Position numbers and translations under genes: made by a program. From assembly GCA_902633655.1 (NCBI GenBank), contig CACPHA010000003.1:1-51738 (forward strand): a stretch of DNA of 51,738 nucleotides. Reading direction: 5' to 3'. This document shows, piece after piece, positions 43,659 to 51,738 of this stretch. Within the stretch, counting starts at the first letter, position 1; each line of letters begins with the position of its first letter. The DNA is from Paracoccaceae bacterium. Its GTDB lineage: Bacteria > Pseudomonadota > Alphaproteobacteria > Rhodobacterales > Rhodobacteraceae. The notes under the pieces were generated by a model. It was not told the origin of the DNA, did not search any database, and was given only the letters and a program-made list of their open reading frames with translations.

Positions 43659-44504
43659 TCAAGCACGCGCTTTCACAAGGTTAATTGTTGCACCGTATCG
43701 AATTAGACCGTCTAAGCAGCGGTCTTGAGAATTTTTCACGAATTTTTCATAAATCCGACTACGTAAAGATTTGTCAAGTTCAGCCTCACGTAAGGCTCGA
43801 GCCCCAAAACCGATGTTCATCAAAATTTCAGCATCTTCTTCAGGAGTATCGTTCGTTACAATACTGGTTTCAAGTTCTTTGATATCTATGTTCGAAAATT
43901 CCGCCGAATTTAAAACTTGCTTGACGTAGTCTATTTCAGAAAATGCCAAAGGACCAGGCGCATGTGCCTCGAAATCTTTGACGGGTCCGGTGAAGGATGC
44001 TACCGCTTCTAGCGGTAGAGAGAAAAATTCGTTTTTCTCAAAGGACGCCCAGCATACAAAAGTCAAATCAGCGCTGGGAGACATTGCCCTGCGAATATTT
44101 CTGAAAGCTTTCACGGGATTATCAAAAAACATAATACCAAAACGACTTATTACTGTTTCAAAGTACCCTGGCAAAAATTGGAATGTCTGCGCATCGGCTT
44201 TTATGAAAGAAATCGAAGTTGTGTCATGAAATTTTTTTCGAGCTTTGGATAGCATGGGTTCCGAAATATCTATACCTTTCACCTTGGAGTCTTCCCCCAA
44301 AAGCTCCAACAATTTAAGCGTGGTGGAACCGGTGCCACAACCGATATCAAGCCCATTCGATGCAGGGATTCCATCAACTGCCCCGAAGAGTAAATCGGTT
44401 ATTTTTTCCAGTCTCAAATTCATAACGCCATCATATGTCACCCACGACTGGCCTGGCTTATCGTTCCAAAATTTTCTCTGCCCCTCGTTATCATCGTAAT
44501 CCAT
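43659..44504 (-). CDS. Class I SAM-dependent methyltransferase
   Basis: 281 residues. SAM-binding motif I GLDIGCGTGSTTLKLLELL (about 48), motif II-like VKGIDISEPMLSKARKKF, then FIKADAQTFQFLPGYFETVISRFGIMFFDNPVKAFRNIRR. This is the Methyltransf_11/25 layout of UbiE/SmtA-like enzymes. The start MDYDDNEGQRKFWNDKPGQSWV is typical of the group. The substrate is unknown. It is a single leftward gene with no operon partners. Confidence 0.88.
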   Translation of the reverse strand: MDYDDNEGQRKFWNDKPGQSWVTYDGVMNLRLEKITDLLFGAVDGIPASNGLDIGCGTGSTTLKLLELLGEDSKVKGIDISEPMLSKARKKFHDTTSISFIKADAQTFQFLPGYFETVISRFGIMFFDNPVKAFRNIRRAMSPSADLTFVCWASFEKNEFFSLPLEAVASFTGPVKDFEAHAPGPLAFSEIDYVKQVLNSAEFSNIDIKELETSIVTNDTPEEDAEILMNIGFGARALREAELDKSLRSRIYEKFVKNSQDRCLDGLIRYGATINLVKARA

Positions 44505-44611
44505 CAGTAACTGCGTCCCCTTAGTTTAAATTTCATATGATGGCCCTTAAAGAGCACTGAGTAAGAAAAAATACTCTACAGGAAAATTTTTTAAATAAAA
44601 AAAGATACAAA

Positions 44612-44938
44612 TTAATCAAAGGTTTCAGTCAACACAATCGTGACACCAGACTTACCAGTTCCTCCAAACACAGACCTCGAAGTGTTCGAATTATTATTTT
44701 TTATAACAGTATTTCTATGTTTTTGTTGGTTGATCTCTCTTTGAATACACTCCGAAAATACTTGAGTACCCGATCGGAATCCGTAATTTTGGCAGATTCC
44801 GGAATAATAAAAGTTGACCTCTTTAACGGATGTTTCGTTGAACCAACGATCGGATCCCACTTGGGGCGCACAGGCTGCAGCTAAAAGCAGAAATTTCAAC
44901 ATTGCACATATTTTCAGGCCGTTGAGCCATATTTTCAT
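44612..44938 (-). CDS. Small lipoprotein with YGFxxGT-type motif
   Basis: 108 residues. A lipobox LLLAAAC (Cys23) after a hydrophobic start means export and lipid attachment. The mature part has YYSGICQNYGFRSGTQVFSECIQREINQQK, a Cys-flanked YGFxxGTxxFxxC motif that I have seen described in small alphaproteobacterial envelope proteins. It ends in a Ser/Asn-rich tail. The ATG is chosen because GGAG lies nine bases upstream. Function unknown. Confidence 0.65.
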   Translation of the reverse strand: MKIWLNGLKICAMLKFLLLAAACAPQVGSDRWFNETSVKEVNFYYSGICQNYGFRSGTQVFSECIQREINQQKHRNTVIKNNNSNTSRSVFGGTGKSGVTIVLTETFD

Positions 44939-45116
44939 AATAAGTACTCCGAATATTTCGAAAACTAATAATTTAGGTAATCCGTTTATCGCATATTCCA
45001 ACTTCAATATGAATTCCTATAATCATAGGAGCCACATTTGTATCACTCGTGTGATTTCTAAAGTATAGGAACATTTTGCCGTATTTTGCATTAAGTAGTT
45101 TTTAGTGGGGATAACC

Positions 45117-45341
45117 ATGCGCGGCGAACACCAGGAAATTCCAAAACACGTGATGACCTTTTTCAACGAAGTAAACCCGTACATCGAAATTTTGCCCGCT
45201 GACTTTAAACAAAACCTGAAACAATACATGCATTTGCTTGCATGGCAAATAACAGAAAATAACTATGACGATTTTCCAGACGAATATTTTTATTCAATTA
45301 AAAGAAAATTTATAGAAGCAAAAAGTTGCGTCCTGCATTGA
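45117..45341 (+). CDS. Small protein of unknown function
   Basis: 74 residues from an ATG preceded by GTGGGG; an in-frame GTG adds four. Helical, no signal or membrane segment (EIPKHVMTFFNEVNPYIEILPADFKQNLKQYMHLLAWQIT). No family recognised. It starts divergently from the small lipoprotein gene. Confidence 0.5.
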   Translation: MRGEHQEIPKHVMTFFNEVNPYIEILPADFKQNLKQYMHLLAWQITENNYDDFPDEYFYSIKRKFIEAKSCVLH

Positions 45342-45421
45342 ACGTATGAAGGTATAATTAGGTCGAGATGTTTGCGCTTAAAAGCTCAATCAAGTTCTCT
45401 TTCTTAAAACGAGTTTTTCGA

Positions 45422-45532
45422 TCAATTATCTGAGGAGTTAAACCAGTCCACTGGGTTTAAATTGTACTCTTCAACTGTACTGCAACCTACTAAAACAAGT
45501 GAAAAAGCAACTATAAGAATTGTACGATTCAA
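45422..45532 (-). CDS. Tiny lipoprotein (36 residues)
   Basis: A TTG-started frame with AGGA six bases upstream. It reads MNRTILIVAFSLVLVGC, a complete lipoprotein signal with lipobox LVGC at Cys17, followed by a 19-residue mature part (STVEEYNLNPVDWFNSSDN). Its size and design match entericidin-like small lipoproteins. The NPVDWFN tail recalls the FDWFNPVD of the gene at 45720, suggesting related or partner peptides. Confidence 0.55.
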   Translation of the reverse strand: MNRTILIVAFSLVLVGCSTVEEYNLNPVDWFNSSDN

Positions 45533-45719
45533 TTTATTTCCTTTCTTAATATTCTGACGTGATAGTACAGATTAGATGGCTTCACTCAAGTCGAATTTTT
45601 CCATTTATGAATGGCCTGTATAGAAAATTTTGCAACGTCCAATCTCAAATACTAATTATCCCTAATTCGTCTTGTCAGACCATGGGCTAAATTAGACATT
45701 AACTAAAATTCTAAAGTTT

Positions 45720-45935
45720 TTAGGTACGCAGTTTCTTATGACGATACACGATTTCCTCAATATCGCTTAAACTTAAGTTTGGATATTGCTGCGAGATTAC
45801 ATATATCCTCTCGTTATGCGCTTTGCTCCCCCAACTTCCGGACGGTCCAGCGGTTAAAATATCAGTTGCAAAGTCGACAGGGTTGAACCAGTCAAAAGGG
45901 CCATTGATATACATTTCATAAATGTCTTTTTCCAT
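45720..45935 (-). CDS. Small protein of unknown function
   Basis: 71 residues from an ATG (a TTG one codon earlier is also in frame). NGPFDWFNPVDFATDILTAGPSGSWGSKAHNERIYVISQQYPNLSLSDIEEIVYRHKKLRT. No signal or membrane segment. The DWFN motif is shared with the tiny lipoprotein downstream (45422). No family recognised. Confidence 0.5.
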   Translation of the reverse strand: MEKDIYEMYINGPFDWFNPVDFATDILTAGPSGSWGSKAHNERIYVISQQYPNLSLSDIEEIVYRHKKLRT

Positions 45936-46097
45936 CAAACAACACCGTTCCGTTTCACGTTCGAAAAAGAATTTAAGTCAATACGCTTACACCGGCAAGA
46001 CTAGATCAAATCCGTAGGAAGAAAGCGATTTTAGAGTAGCTGCAACAGCAAGCCTAGATTAAAGGTATTCAGAAATAGGTTCTGGTATTGAAACAAC

Positions 46098-46973
46098 ATG
46101 ACTAATTACAAAAAAGGTTTGTTAATTACTGTGGTTGGCGTTTTTTTTGTGACGCCAGACTCGTTATTTGTAAGGCTTATTGATTCTGATGCGATGACAA
46201 TAGCGTTTTGGAGAAGTACTATATCAGGCGCGCTGATAATCTGTTTCTTGTTAATCACTGAAGGACTATCGTGCTTTAAGAATATATTGATTATGGGGAA
46301 ATTAGGGTGGATCTACTGTTTTTTGATAGGTTCAACTTCCCCTGCTTTTGTCATTGCAGTCAATAACACCAGCGTTGCAAATGTAGTTTTTATATTTTCT
46401 GCTATACCAGCTTTTGCTTCGATACTTAGCTGGATGTTTCTGAGGGAATATATTTCCAAAAAGATACGCTGGACTATTTTTTTTGTAATCCTGGGCTTGA
46501 CGGTCATTTCTTACGGATCGGCAGAAAATGAAGTCTCTCACTGGAGTGGCAATGCCGTTGCACTTTACATCTCATTCGCTTACGCGGCCGGATTAGCCAT
46601 CCTACGCGGATTAAAAAATATATCAATGATACCCGCTATCCCAATCGGATATCTAGGATCTGCGCTGATCATCTGGCCCAGTATTGACCCTTTGACAAGT
46701 ATAGATGATGCTTATTGTCTTTATATCGCGCATGGCTTTTGCATTGCTGTGGCCACAGCCTGTCTAACGCTAGGGCCACGATATTTAAGCTCACCTGAGG
46801 TTTCACTTCTAATATTGCTGGAAGCAGTGTTTGCTCCATTACTCGTCTGGGCCGTTATATCAGAAGACCCAGGCCATTGGACTCTACTGGGTGGAGCTAT
46901 TGTTATTGGATCTATTTTTTTATCAAATATGCAAGCATTTGTTCGCCCGCGTAAAAAGCGTCTAATGCAATAA
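46098..46973 (+). CDS. EamA/DMT-family transporter
   Basis: 291 residues, ten membrane helices as two repeated EamA halves (KGLLITVVGVFFVTPDSLFVRLID ..., then ALYISFAYAAGLAILRGLKN ...). Conserved FVRLI, FWRS and late SPEVSLLILLEAVFAPLLVWAVISEDPG, typical of carboxylate- or amino-acid-exporting DMT proteins. The substrate is unknown. It resembles the broken copy at 42659 in its start (GxLL...SLFVRLID). Confidence 0.88.
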   Translation: MTNYKKGLLITVVGVFFVTPDSLFVRLIDSDAMTIAFWRSTISGALIICFLLITEGLSCFKNILIMGKLGWIYCFLIGSTSPAFVIAVNNTSVANVVFIFSAIPAFASILSWMFLREYISKKIRWTIFFVILGLTVISYGSAENEVSHWSGNAVALYISFAYAAGLAILRGLKNISMIPAIPIGYLGSALIIWPSIDPLTSIDDAYCLYIAHGFCIAVATACLTLGPRYLSSPEVSLLILLEAVFAPLLVWAVISEDPGHWTLLGGAIVIGSIFLSNMQAFVRPRKKRLMQ

Positions 46974-47140
46974 AAGTGTAGCATATTTAATACTAGGACG
47001 TTATTTTACTCGATTTAATAGTGAGCCATCAACCCAAATAAAACTGCACAAACCCTATTTCACAAATTGGACTTAAACTCAGTTAATAACCGAACAAACC
47101 CTTTAAACCAAATAACATTATTAAATCTAGTTATGAAAAG

Positions 47141-47677
47141 TTAGGTTTCTTTACGTTCCTGCCATATGGGAACCATCGAATTCCATACACCGTCCCTAAG
47201 AAATCTATGATAAATTGCGGCAATAATGTGCGTTGCTATTAAATAATAACTCAGGGTCACAGAAAGCTCATGCAGGCCAATTACACCATCGATTAATAGG
47301 CCTTCTTTGATACCAAATTGATACAGAAGGCCTATAATCAAACCTGAAGCCGCAATTGATGCAAAGCTAATGTAAAGCCCGTAGTGCACAACTTTGGCAG
47401 CGAGCTTCTGAAAACGCCCCGTGCCTTCCGGAAGAGAGGATTTTTGAGTAAACCGCATATAAAGGAACCTGACAATTAATAGAGCCAAAAATCCCGATGC
47501 AAAAATGATTTCGAATCTTAAAAGAGATGAATCTGCCAAAAGCGATACATTATCGACTTGTTTGTAAATCCCATAAGCAAAAATTGCCACAAAGCCCCAA
47601 TGTAATAACTTTGCGAAAAAACTATAGCCACGTGGCCGCTCAATATTTTGGTCTATAGGATCTTTAATACTGTCCAT
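47141..47677 (-). CDS. Cytochrome b561-family membrane protein
   Basis: 178 residues, four membrane helices. Likely heme-binding histidines: FAKLLHWGFVAIF, VHYGLYISFA, GLHELSVTLSYYLIATHIIAAIYHRFL. It resembles bacterial CybB-type b561 that carries electrons across the membrane. No cytochrome c or hydrogenase partner lies nearby. Confidence 0.85.
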   Translation of the reverse strand: MDSIKDPIDQNIERPRGYSFFAKLLHWGFVAIFAYGIYKQVDNVSLLADSSLLRFEIIFASGFLALLIVRFLYMRFTQKSSLPEGTGRFQKLAAKVVHYGLYISFASIAASGLIIGLLYQFGIKEGLLIDGVIGLHELSVTLSYYLIATHIIAAIYHRFLRDGVWNSMVPIWQERKET

Positions 47678-47795
47678 GACAAATCCTCAAAACTAGCTCG
47701 GCGGCTGATATAAAATTTGCACCTTGGCTTCAAGCAAAAAAATATGGTCTTGCTGAGACAAAAAGGTTCCCAATAGTGCTAACGGGCAAAATACC

Positions 47796-48515
47796 CTACG
47801 CCGCAAGATAAGCGTTCCGGATTTCTGGTCGTTCATTCATCTCTTGCAAAGTACCATAAAATTTTTGCTTTCCGCTCTCTATAATAACAACCCGATCAGC
47901 CACTAATTGTGCAAAATGAAGGTTTTGTTCTGAGAGCAGGATTGTCAAACCCTCTGATTTCAGTTGAGTAATAACCTTTGCCATTTGTTCAACAATTATT
48001 GGGGCAACACCCTCACTAGGTTCATCAAGCAACAAAAAAGATGGATTACCCATGAGAGTACGTGCAATCGTAAGCATTTGCTGCTCACCACCTGAAAGAG
48101 CTTTACCGCGATTATTTCTTCTTTCAGCCAAATTAGGGAAAAGGTCAAACAACATCTCTTGCGTCCATTTCACCGCATCGATCCGCTCAGGTTGTTGTCC
48201 AACAATAAGATTTTCAATGACGGTTAGATCCGTGAAGATACGCCTATCTTCTGGGACATATCCCAGTCCCAGTTTGGCAATTTTATGGGGTAATAGCTTA
48301 GTAATGGATTGTCCCTTAAAGAATACATCACCTGATTGAGTACGCACAATTTGCATTACCGATTTCATCGTAGTGGACTTTCCCGCTCCATTGCGCCCTA
48401 GTAAAGCGATAACTTCGCCTGTTGGCGCCTCAAAACTAAGATCCCTAAGAACGTGAGCTTTGCCGTAAAAACTATTGATGGAGCGTACCTCAAGCATGTT
48501 TCGCGCTTGGTTCAT
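47796..48515 (-). CDS. livF: Branched-chain amino-acid-type ABC ATPase (LivF)
   Basis: 239 residues: MLEVRSINSFYGKAHVL, Walker A GRNGAGKST, Q-loop, signature LSGGEQQML, Walker B LLLDEPSEG. It is the LivF kind of HAAT-type importer ATPase. The start is one of two ATGs (48515, 48497) inside the livG end; 48497 gives the shorter family-like start MLEVRSI. It is last in the operon. Confidence 0.92.
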   Translation of the reverse strand: MNQARNMLEVRSINSFYGKAHVLRDLSFEAPTGEVIALLGRNGAGKSTTMKSVMQIVRTQSGDVFFKGQSITKLLPHKIAKLGLGYVPEDRRIFTDLTVIENLIVGQQPERIDAVKWTQEMLFDLFPNLAERRNNRGKALSGGEQQMLTIARTLMGNPSFLLLDEPSEGVAPIIVEQMAKVITQLKSEGLTILLSEQNLHFAQLVADRVVIIESGKQKFYGTLQEMNERPEIRNAYLAA

Positions 48516-49269
48516 TTGCAAAAACACTCCCTCCCCCGAGATAGACATCTTGCACTAAGGAATTGTTGCGAATATCTTCAGAATTGCCTTCCGCAATCAA
48601 ACGTCCACGGTTCAAAACCATAATACGGTGGGCATTCGCAAAAACTACATCCATGTCATGCTCGGTGAAAAGCACACTTACGTCCCTATCTTCAACAATT
48701 TTAGCGGTCAGTTGCATGAGCTCCACCCGTTCCTTTGGCGCCATTCCCGCAGTTGGTTCATCCATTAGAAGAACACTAGGATCATGTGCGAGCGCAATCG
48801 CTAGCTCTATTCGCTTTAGATCTCCATAAGCAAGTACCGCACAATGCCTATCTGCCTGATCTGCCATATTTACCATTTCAAGCAATGCCATAGCCTCTTC
48901 TCGATATTTCAGCGTTGCATAACTAAATATCCTAAGGATTTCATTATGATGCGACAACAGCGCCATTTGTACATTTTCAATCACAGTCATTGATGAATAG
49001 GTCGAAGTAATTTGAAAAGTGCGTCCTACACCTTTTCTCCAAATTTGACGTGGCAGAAGACCGTTTATCTTTTGGCCTTCCAAGAATACCTCGCCAGAGG
49101 TTTCCGTTATCTGTCCCATAAGCATATTAAAACAAGTGCTTTTTCCAGCACCATTCGGTCCAATCAGCGCTAGAAGTTCACCCTTTTTTAGTCCAAAGGA
49201 CACATCATCGACTGCCATAATAGCGCCAAATGATTTGGTAAGATGTTTGGTCTCAAGAACAGAAGTCAT
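48490..49269 (-). CDS. livG: Branched-chain amino-acid-type ABC ATPase (LivG)
   Basis: 259 residues: LETKHLTKSFGAIMAVDDVSFGL, Walker A GPNGAGKST, the LivG-type VGRTFQITSTYSSMTVIENVQMALL, signature-like LAYGDLKRIELAIAL, Walker B LLMDEPTAGM, and a final FTEHDMDVVFANAHRIMVLNRG. It starts at ATG overlapping the permease stop (TAATG). It pairs with LivF as the ATPase heterodimer. Confidence 0.93.
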   Translation of the reverse strand: MTSVLETKHLTKSFGAIMAVDDVSFGLKKGELLALIGPNGAGKSTCFNMLMGQITETSGEVFLEGQKINGLLPRQIWRKGVGRTFQITSTYSSMTVIENVQMALLSHHNEILRIFSYATLKYREEAMALLEMVNMADQADRHCAVLAYGDLKRIELAIALAHDPSVLLMDEPTAGMAPKERVELMQLTAKIVEDRDVSVLFTEHDMDVVFANAHRIMVLNRGRLIAEGNSEDIRNNSLVQDVYLGGGSVFANEPSAKHA

Positions 49270-51125
49270 TACTGGTTCTCCACCCGGCGCAGACCAATTC
49301 TCTCTGCGCCTTTACGCAATGAGCCAACGATACCCTCAGGTGCAGCAATCACGATAAAAATGATCAAAAGTCCCATCAAAAGCCGCCAGTATTCAAAACG
49401 GAGTAGCGTCTCTTCTAGACCTTTGAAAAAACCAGCACCAACGACCCCACCCGCAAGAGTTTTTACGCCACCAAGAAAAACCACGATCAAAGCATCAAAG
49501 CTACGCGCAATTTCAAGTTCATTTGGAAAAACGCTCCCTTTTGAGAAAACAAACATTGCTCCTGCTAAACCACCCATAAAACCAGCAAAGCCAAAAGCAA
49601 TCAGTTGTATTTGCCGCGTGTTAATGCCTGTAGCCTCAGCCTGTCTATGACTATCTCTGGCAGCACGTAGCGCAAAACCAAAAGGAGAATGTTGCACATG
49701 GCGCAATAGCAAAATGCCCGCCACTGAGAGAATTAATACAAAATAGAAATAGGTTACTGTGGGTTTAAGCCATTCCGCCGGCCAGATATTTACAAGACCG
49801 TCGTCTCCCCCAGTCACTGAGCCCCATTGGAAAACCAGGCTCCAGACTAATTGTGCGAATGCAAGAGTCAGCATCGCAAAATAAACCCCGGTCAATCGCA
49901 AACAAACCCAGCCAATGGCAAGGGCGGTCAGGCCTGCTCCGAATGGTGCAAGTACAAAGGCGATTTCCATGGGTGTTTCAGAATAGGTAATTAATAGTGC
50001 AGCAATATAGGCTCCACCACCGAAATAAGCAGCATGACCAAAGCTGACTAAACCACCGGTGCCAAGCAAAAAGTGTAAAGAAGCGGCAAACAGACAGAAG
50101 ATCAACATATCCGTTACAAAGACAAGAGAATAGCTTGACCCACCAAGGGGTAAAAATACGAAGCCGATTAATAATACAACGACAATGCCACGCATTACAG
50201 AAGACGCGGGCTTAATCGGGCGCTCCGGTTCTCCTACTTGTCCATGCTCACCTGCGACCTCTTCCCGCCCAAACAATCCGTAAGGTCGGATCATTAAAAC
50301 GACAATCATTACAACGAACATTAAGACGAGTGTCGATTGCGGAAGATAGGTTACACCAAATACGTTAAGTACAGAGATTATAATTGCGGCAAGATACGCA
50401 CCCGGCAAAGATCCCATGCCACCAATAACTACAACGACAAAAACCGGTGCTAAAATATTGAAATCCATAAGCAGGTCTGCACCACCCTTAGGTAGTTGCA
50501 GTGCGCCCCCCAAACCCGCCAAGGCGGAACCAAGAGCAAAGACACCTGTAAACAGCCAAGCTTGATTGACACCCAATGCTCCAACCATTTCCCTGTCTTG
50601 CGTTGCTGCGCGTACCAGAACACCCATACGCGTCTGTGTCATCAAGTACCAAAGGGCTAATGCAATTATAGGCGTGATGATTAATAACGCGATATCATAC
50701 TTTGGAATGGGTTCTCCCAAAATCCGAACCACCCCTCTTAATCCTGGCGCACGAGGGCCAAGCAGGTCTTGAGGCCCCCAAATCATTAAAGCCAGATCCT
50801 GAATAACTAGAATAACCCCAAATGTTGCTACCAACTGGAACAATTCAGGTGCTCGATAGACGGGGCGTAATACAAGTATTTCAATCAAAACGCCTACAAT
50901 GCCTACTACCAGACCAGCAAGGATAATAGCTGCCCAAAACCCTATCGCACCTGGTAAAACTTGCATGAGTGTATAACCCGTATACGCCCCAATCATATAA
51001 AGTGAGCCATGTGCGAAATTCACAATACGCGTAACTCCAAATATTAAAGATAGGCCGCAAGCAACGAGAAATAGAGAGCTAGCATTCGCAAGGCCTGTAA
51101 GAATTTGTGCGATGAAAAACTCCAT
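49269..51125 (-). CDS. Fused LivH-LivM permease
   Basis: 618 residues. The N-terminal half (about 1-290) is LivH-like (GLSLIFGVTRIVNFAHGSLYMIGAY, GMGSLPGAYLAAI) and the C-terminal half is LivM-like (LGTGGLVSFGHAAYFGGGAYIAALL, GFALRAARDSHRQAEATGINTRQ, GGVKTLAGGVVGAGF), so both membrane subunits of the importer are in one chain joined by a charged linker (REEVAGEHGQVGEPERPIKP). It forms a branched-chain amino-acid, urea or amide-type channel; substrate not fixed. It precedes livG with one-base overlap. Confidence 0.92.
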   Translation of the reverse strand: MEFFIAQILTGLANASSLFLVACGLSLIFGVTRIVNFAHGSLYMIGAYTGYTLMQVLPGAIGFWAAIILAGLVVGIVGVLIEILVLRPVYRAPELFQLVATFGVILVIQDLALMIWGPQDLLGPRAPGLRGVVRILGEPIPKYDIALLIITPIIALALWYLMTQTRMGVLVRAATQDREMVGALGVNQAWLFTGVFALGSALAGLGGALQLPKGGADLLMDFNILAPVFVVVVIGGMGSLPGAYLAAIIISVLNVFGVTYLPQSTLVLMFVVMIVVLMIRPYGLFGREEVAGEHGQVGEPERPIKPASSVMRGIVVVLLIGFVFLPLGGSSYSLVFVTDMLIFCLFAASLHFLLGTGGLVSFGHAAYFGGGAYIAALLITYSETPMEIAFVLAPFGAGLTALAIGWVCLRLTGVYFAMLTLAFAQLVWSLVFQWGSVTGGDDGLVNIWPAEWLKPTVTYFYFVLILSVAGILLLRHVQHSPFGFALRAARDSHRQAEATGINTRQIQLIAFGFAGFMGGLAGAMFVFSKGSVFPNELEIARSFDALIVVFLGGVKTLAGGVVGAGFFKGLEETLLRFEYWRLLMGLLIIFIVIAAPEGIVGSLRKGAERIGLRRVENQ

Positions 51126-51207
51126 CGAGCGCCCTTTTCAAAAACAGATAAAACAGAATACAATGAACCCGCGGACCGATAGGAAAAAAGGCCCGCGGTG
51201 TTTTGCT

Positions 51208-51738
51208 TTATTCTGCCGGACGCAGAGACCTTACCACTTCGTCAGAGGGAAGGTAGTCAGCACCATTCTTGTATTCCCAATTGACCATTATCCCCTTGCC
51301 ATCTCGCACTGTTGTAGTTCCGACATAAGCACCAGCAGTGGACTGATTGTCGATGGAACGGAAGAGAATTTCCCCCATCGGCGTGCTCACCCCGAGATCT
51401 TCAAAAGCACCTCTGATTGCTTCGGTTTTCGTTGAACCCGCACGCTCTAGAGCAGCGGCAATAGATTGTACGGTCATATAACCAACAAGAGATCCAATGC
51501 GAGGGTGATCGTTATACCTTGTCATATACGCAGAAACGAATGCTCCCTCCACACCATCTTTCAAATCATACCACGGATATCCAGTAACAGTCCAACCTTC
51601 CGGAGCTTCATCACCCAGCGGATCAATATACTCCGGCTCTCCAGACAACAATCCATATACATTGCGTCCTTCAAAGAGCCCTCTATCTGTTCCTTCGCGC
51701 ACCAATTTTGCCAGATCTGGTCCAAACGTAACATTGTA
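51208..51738 (-). CDS. ABC importer substrate-binding protein (LivK-like), partial
   Basis: At least 176 residues, the C-terminal part of a periplasmic binding protein (LIVBP-like, Peripla_BP_6). Seen: GPDLAKLVREGTDRGLFEGRNVYGLL, VTGYPWYDLKDGVEGAFVSAYMTRYNDHPRIGSLVGYMTVQSIAAAL, GEILFRSIDNQSTAGAYVGTTTV. The frame is open to the window edge, so the start lies outside. It heads the importer operon and sets its substrate, possibly an amino acid or amide. Confidence 0.9.
   Translation of the reverse strand, partial: YNVTFGPDLAKLVREGTDRGLFEGRNVYGLLSGEPEYIDPLGDEAPEGWTVTGYPWYDLKDGVEGAFVSAYMTRYNDHPRIGSLVGYMTVQSIAAALERAGSTKTEAIRGAFEDLGVSTPMGEILFRSIDNQSTAGAYVGTTTVRDGKGIMVNWEYKNGADYLPSDEVVRSLRPAE

Noticed and set aside
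1-51738. CRISPR array
   Set aside because: No regularly spaced direct repeats of 25-40 bases were seen; the repeats found are short att, arm-type or protein-coding repeats.

Overview
The window looks like chromosome from an AT-rich alphaproteobacterium, probably marine. This is inferred from gene content and not from any search: a DmdA-like DMSP demethylase packed against crotonyl-CoA carboxylase/reductase, a DUF2182/DUF1326 pair, a fused LivHM permease, and CFA synthase beside photolyase.

Layout. (1) Positions 1-2407 are sparse and decayed: a GNAT acetyltransferase, a small membrane protein, a frameshifted small gene and a stranded signal-peptide remnant. It ends in a tandem GGCTACA repeat that looks like the right end of an older integrated element. 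(2) Positions 2408-23507 are a genomic island of about 21.1 kb. It lies between two exact 15-bp copies of the 3' end of tRNA-Ser(GGA); the intact tRNA is at 23508-23597 and the displaced copy at 2408-2422. A DUF4102-type tyrosine integrase sits just inside the left end, and matching GGGGACGA tandem repeats lie inside both ends. Cargo in order: a CHAT protease-like protein divergent from a VWA protein, ECF-like sigma factor and membrane anti-sigma-like protein; a leftward operon of two small proteins, an HNH nuclease, an SF2 helicase with zinc ribbons and an exported ClpP-fold protein; a leftward pair of unrecognised proteins; a MORN-repeat protein; an AlpA/CHC2-Toprim primase/RepA-like ATPase replication module followed by symmetrical GGACA/TGTCC repeats; and a leftward envelope cluster of a Sel1-repeat protein and three exported S74-like domain proteins. 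No phage structural or conjugation genes are visible. (3) Positions 23600-51738 are core-like chromosome: cysK-mscS-alaX, cfa/phr, a class V aminotransferase-fold gene, the DUF2182-DUF1326-dmdA-ccr operon with a divergent GntR regulator, uvrA, glucokinase, two transporter loci broken by single-base indels mostly in A/T runs, a methyltransferase, small lipoproteins, an EamA transporter, cytochrome b561 and a branched-chain amino-acid-type ABC transporter that runs off the right edge.

How they fit together. The island carries its own integration and possibly replication functions. At least two cargo blocks look like conflict or stress-response modules: CHAT/VWA/sigma, and helicase/HNH. Two cargo operons share an upstream box, and three genes at the right-hand ends of the two tandem elements share one promoter design. 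In the chromosome, the dmdA-ccr operon suggests use of DMSP-derived carbon (methylmercaptopropionate, acryloyl-CoA or C2 assimilation), probably under control of the neighbouring FCD-type GntR regulator.
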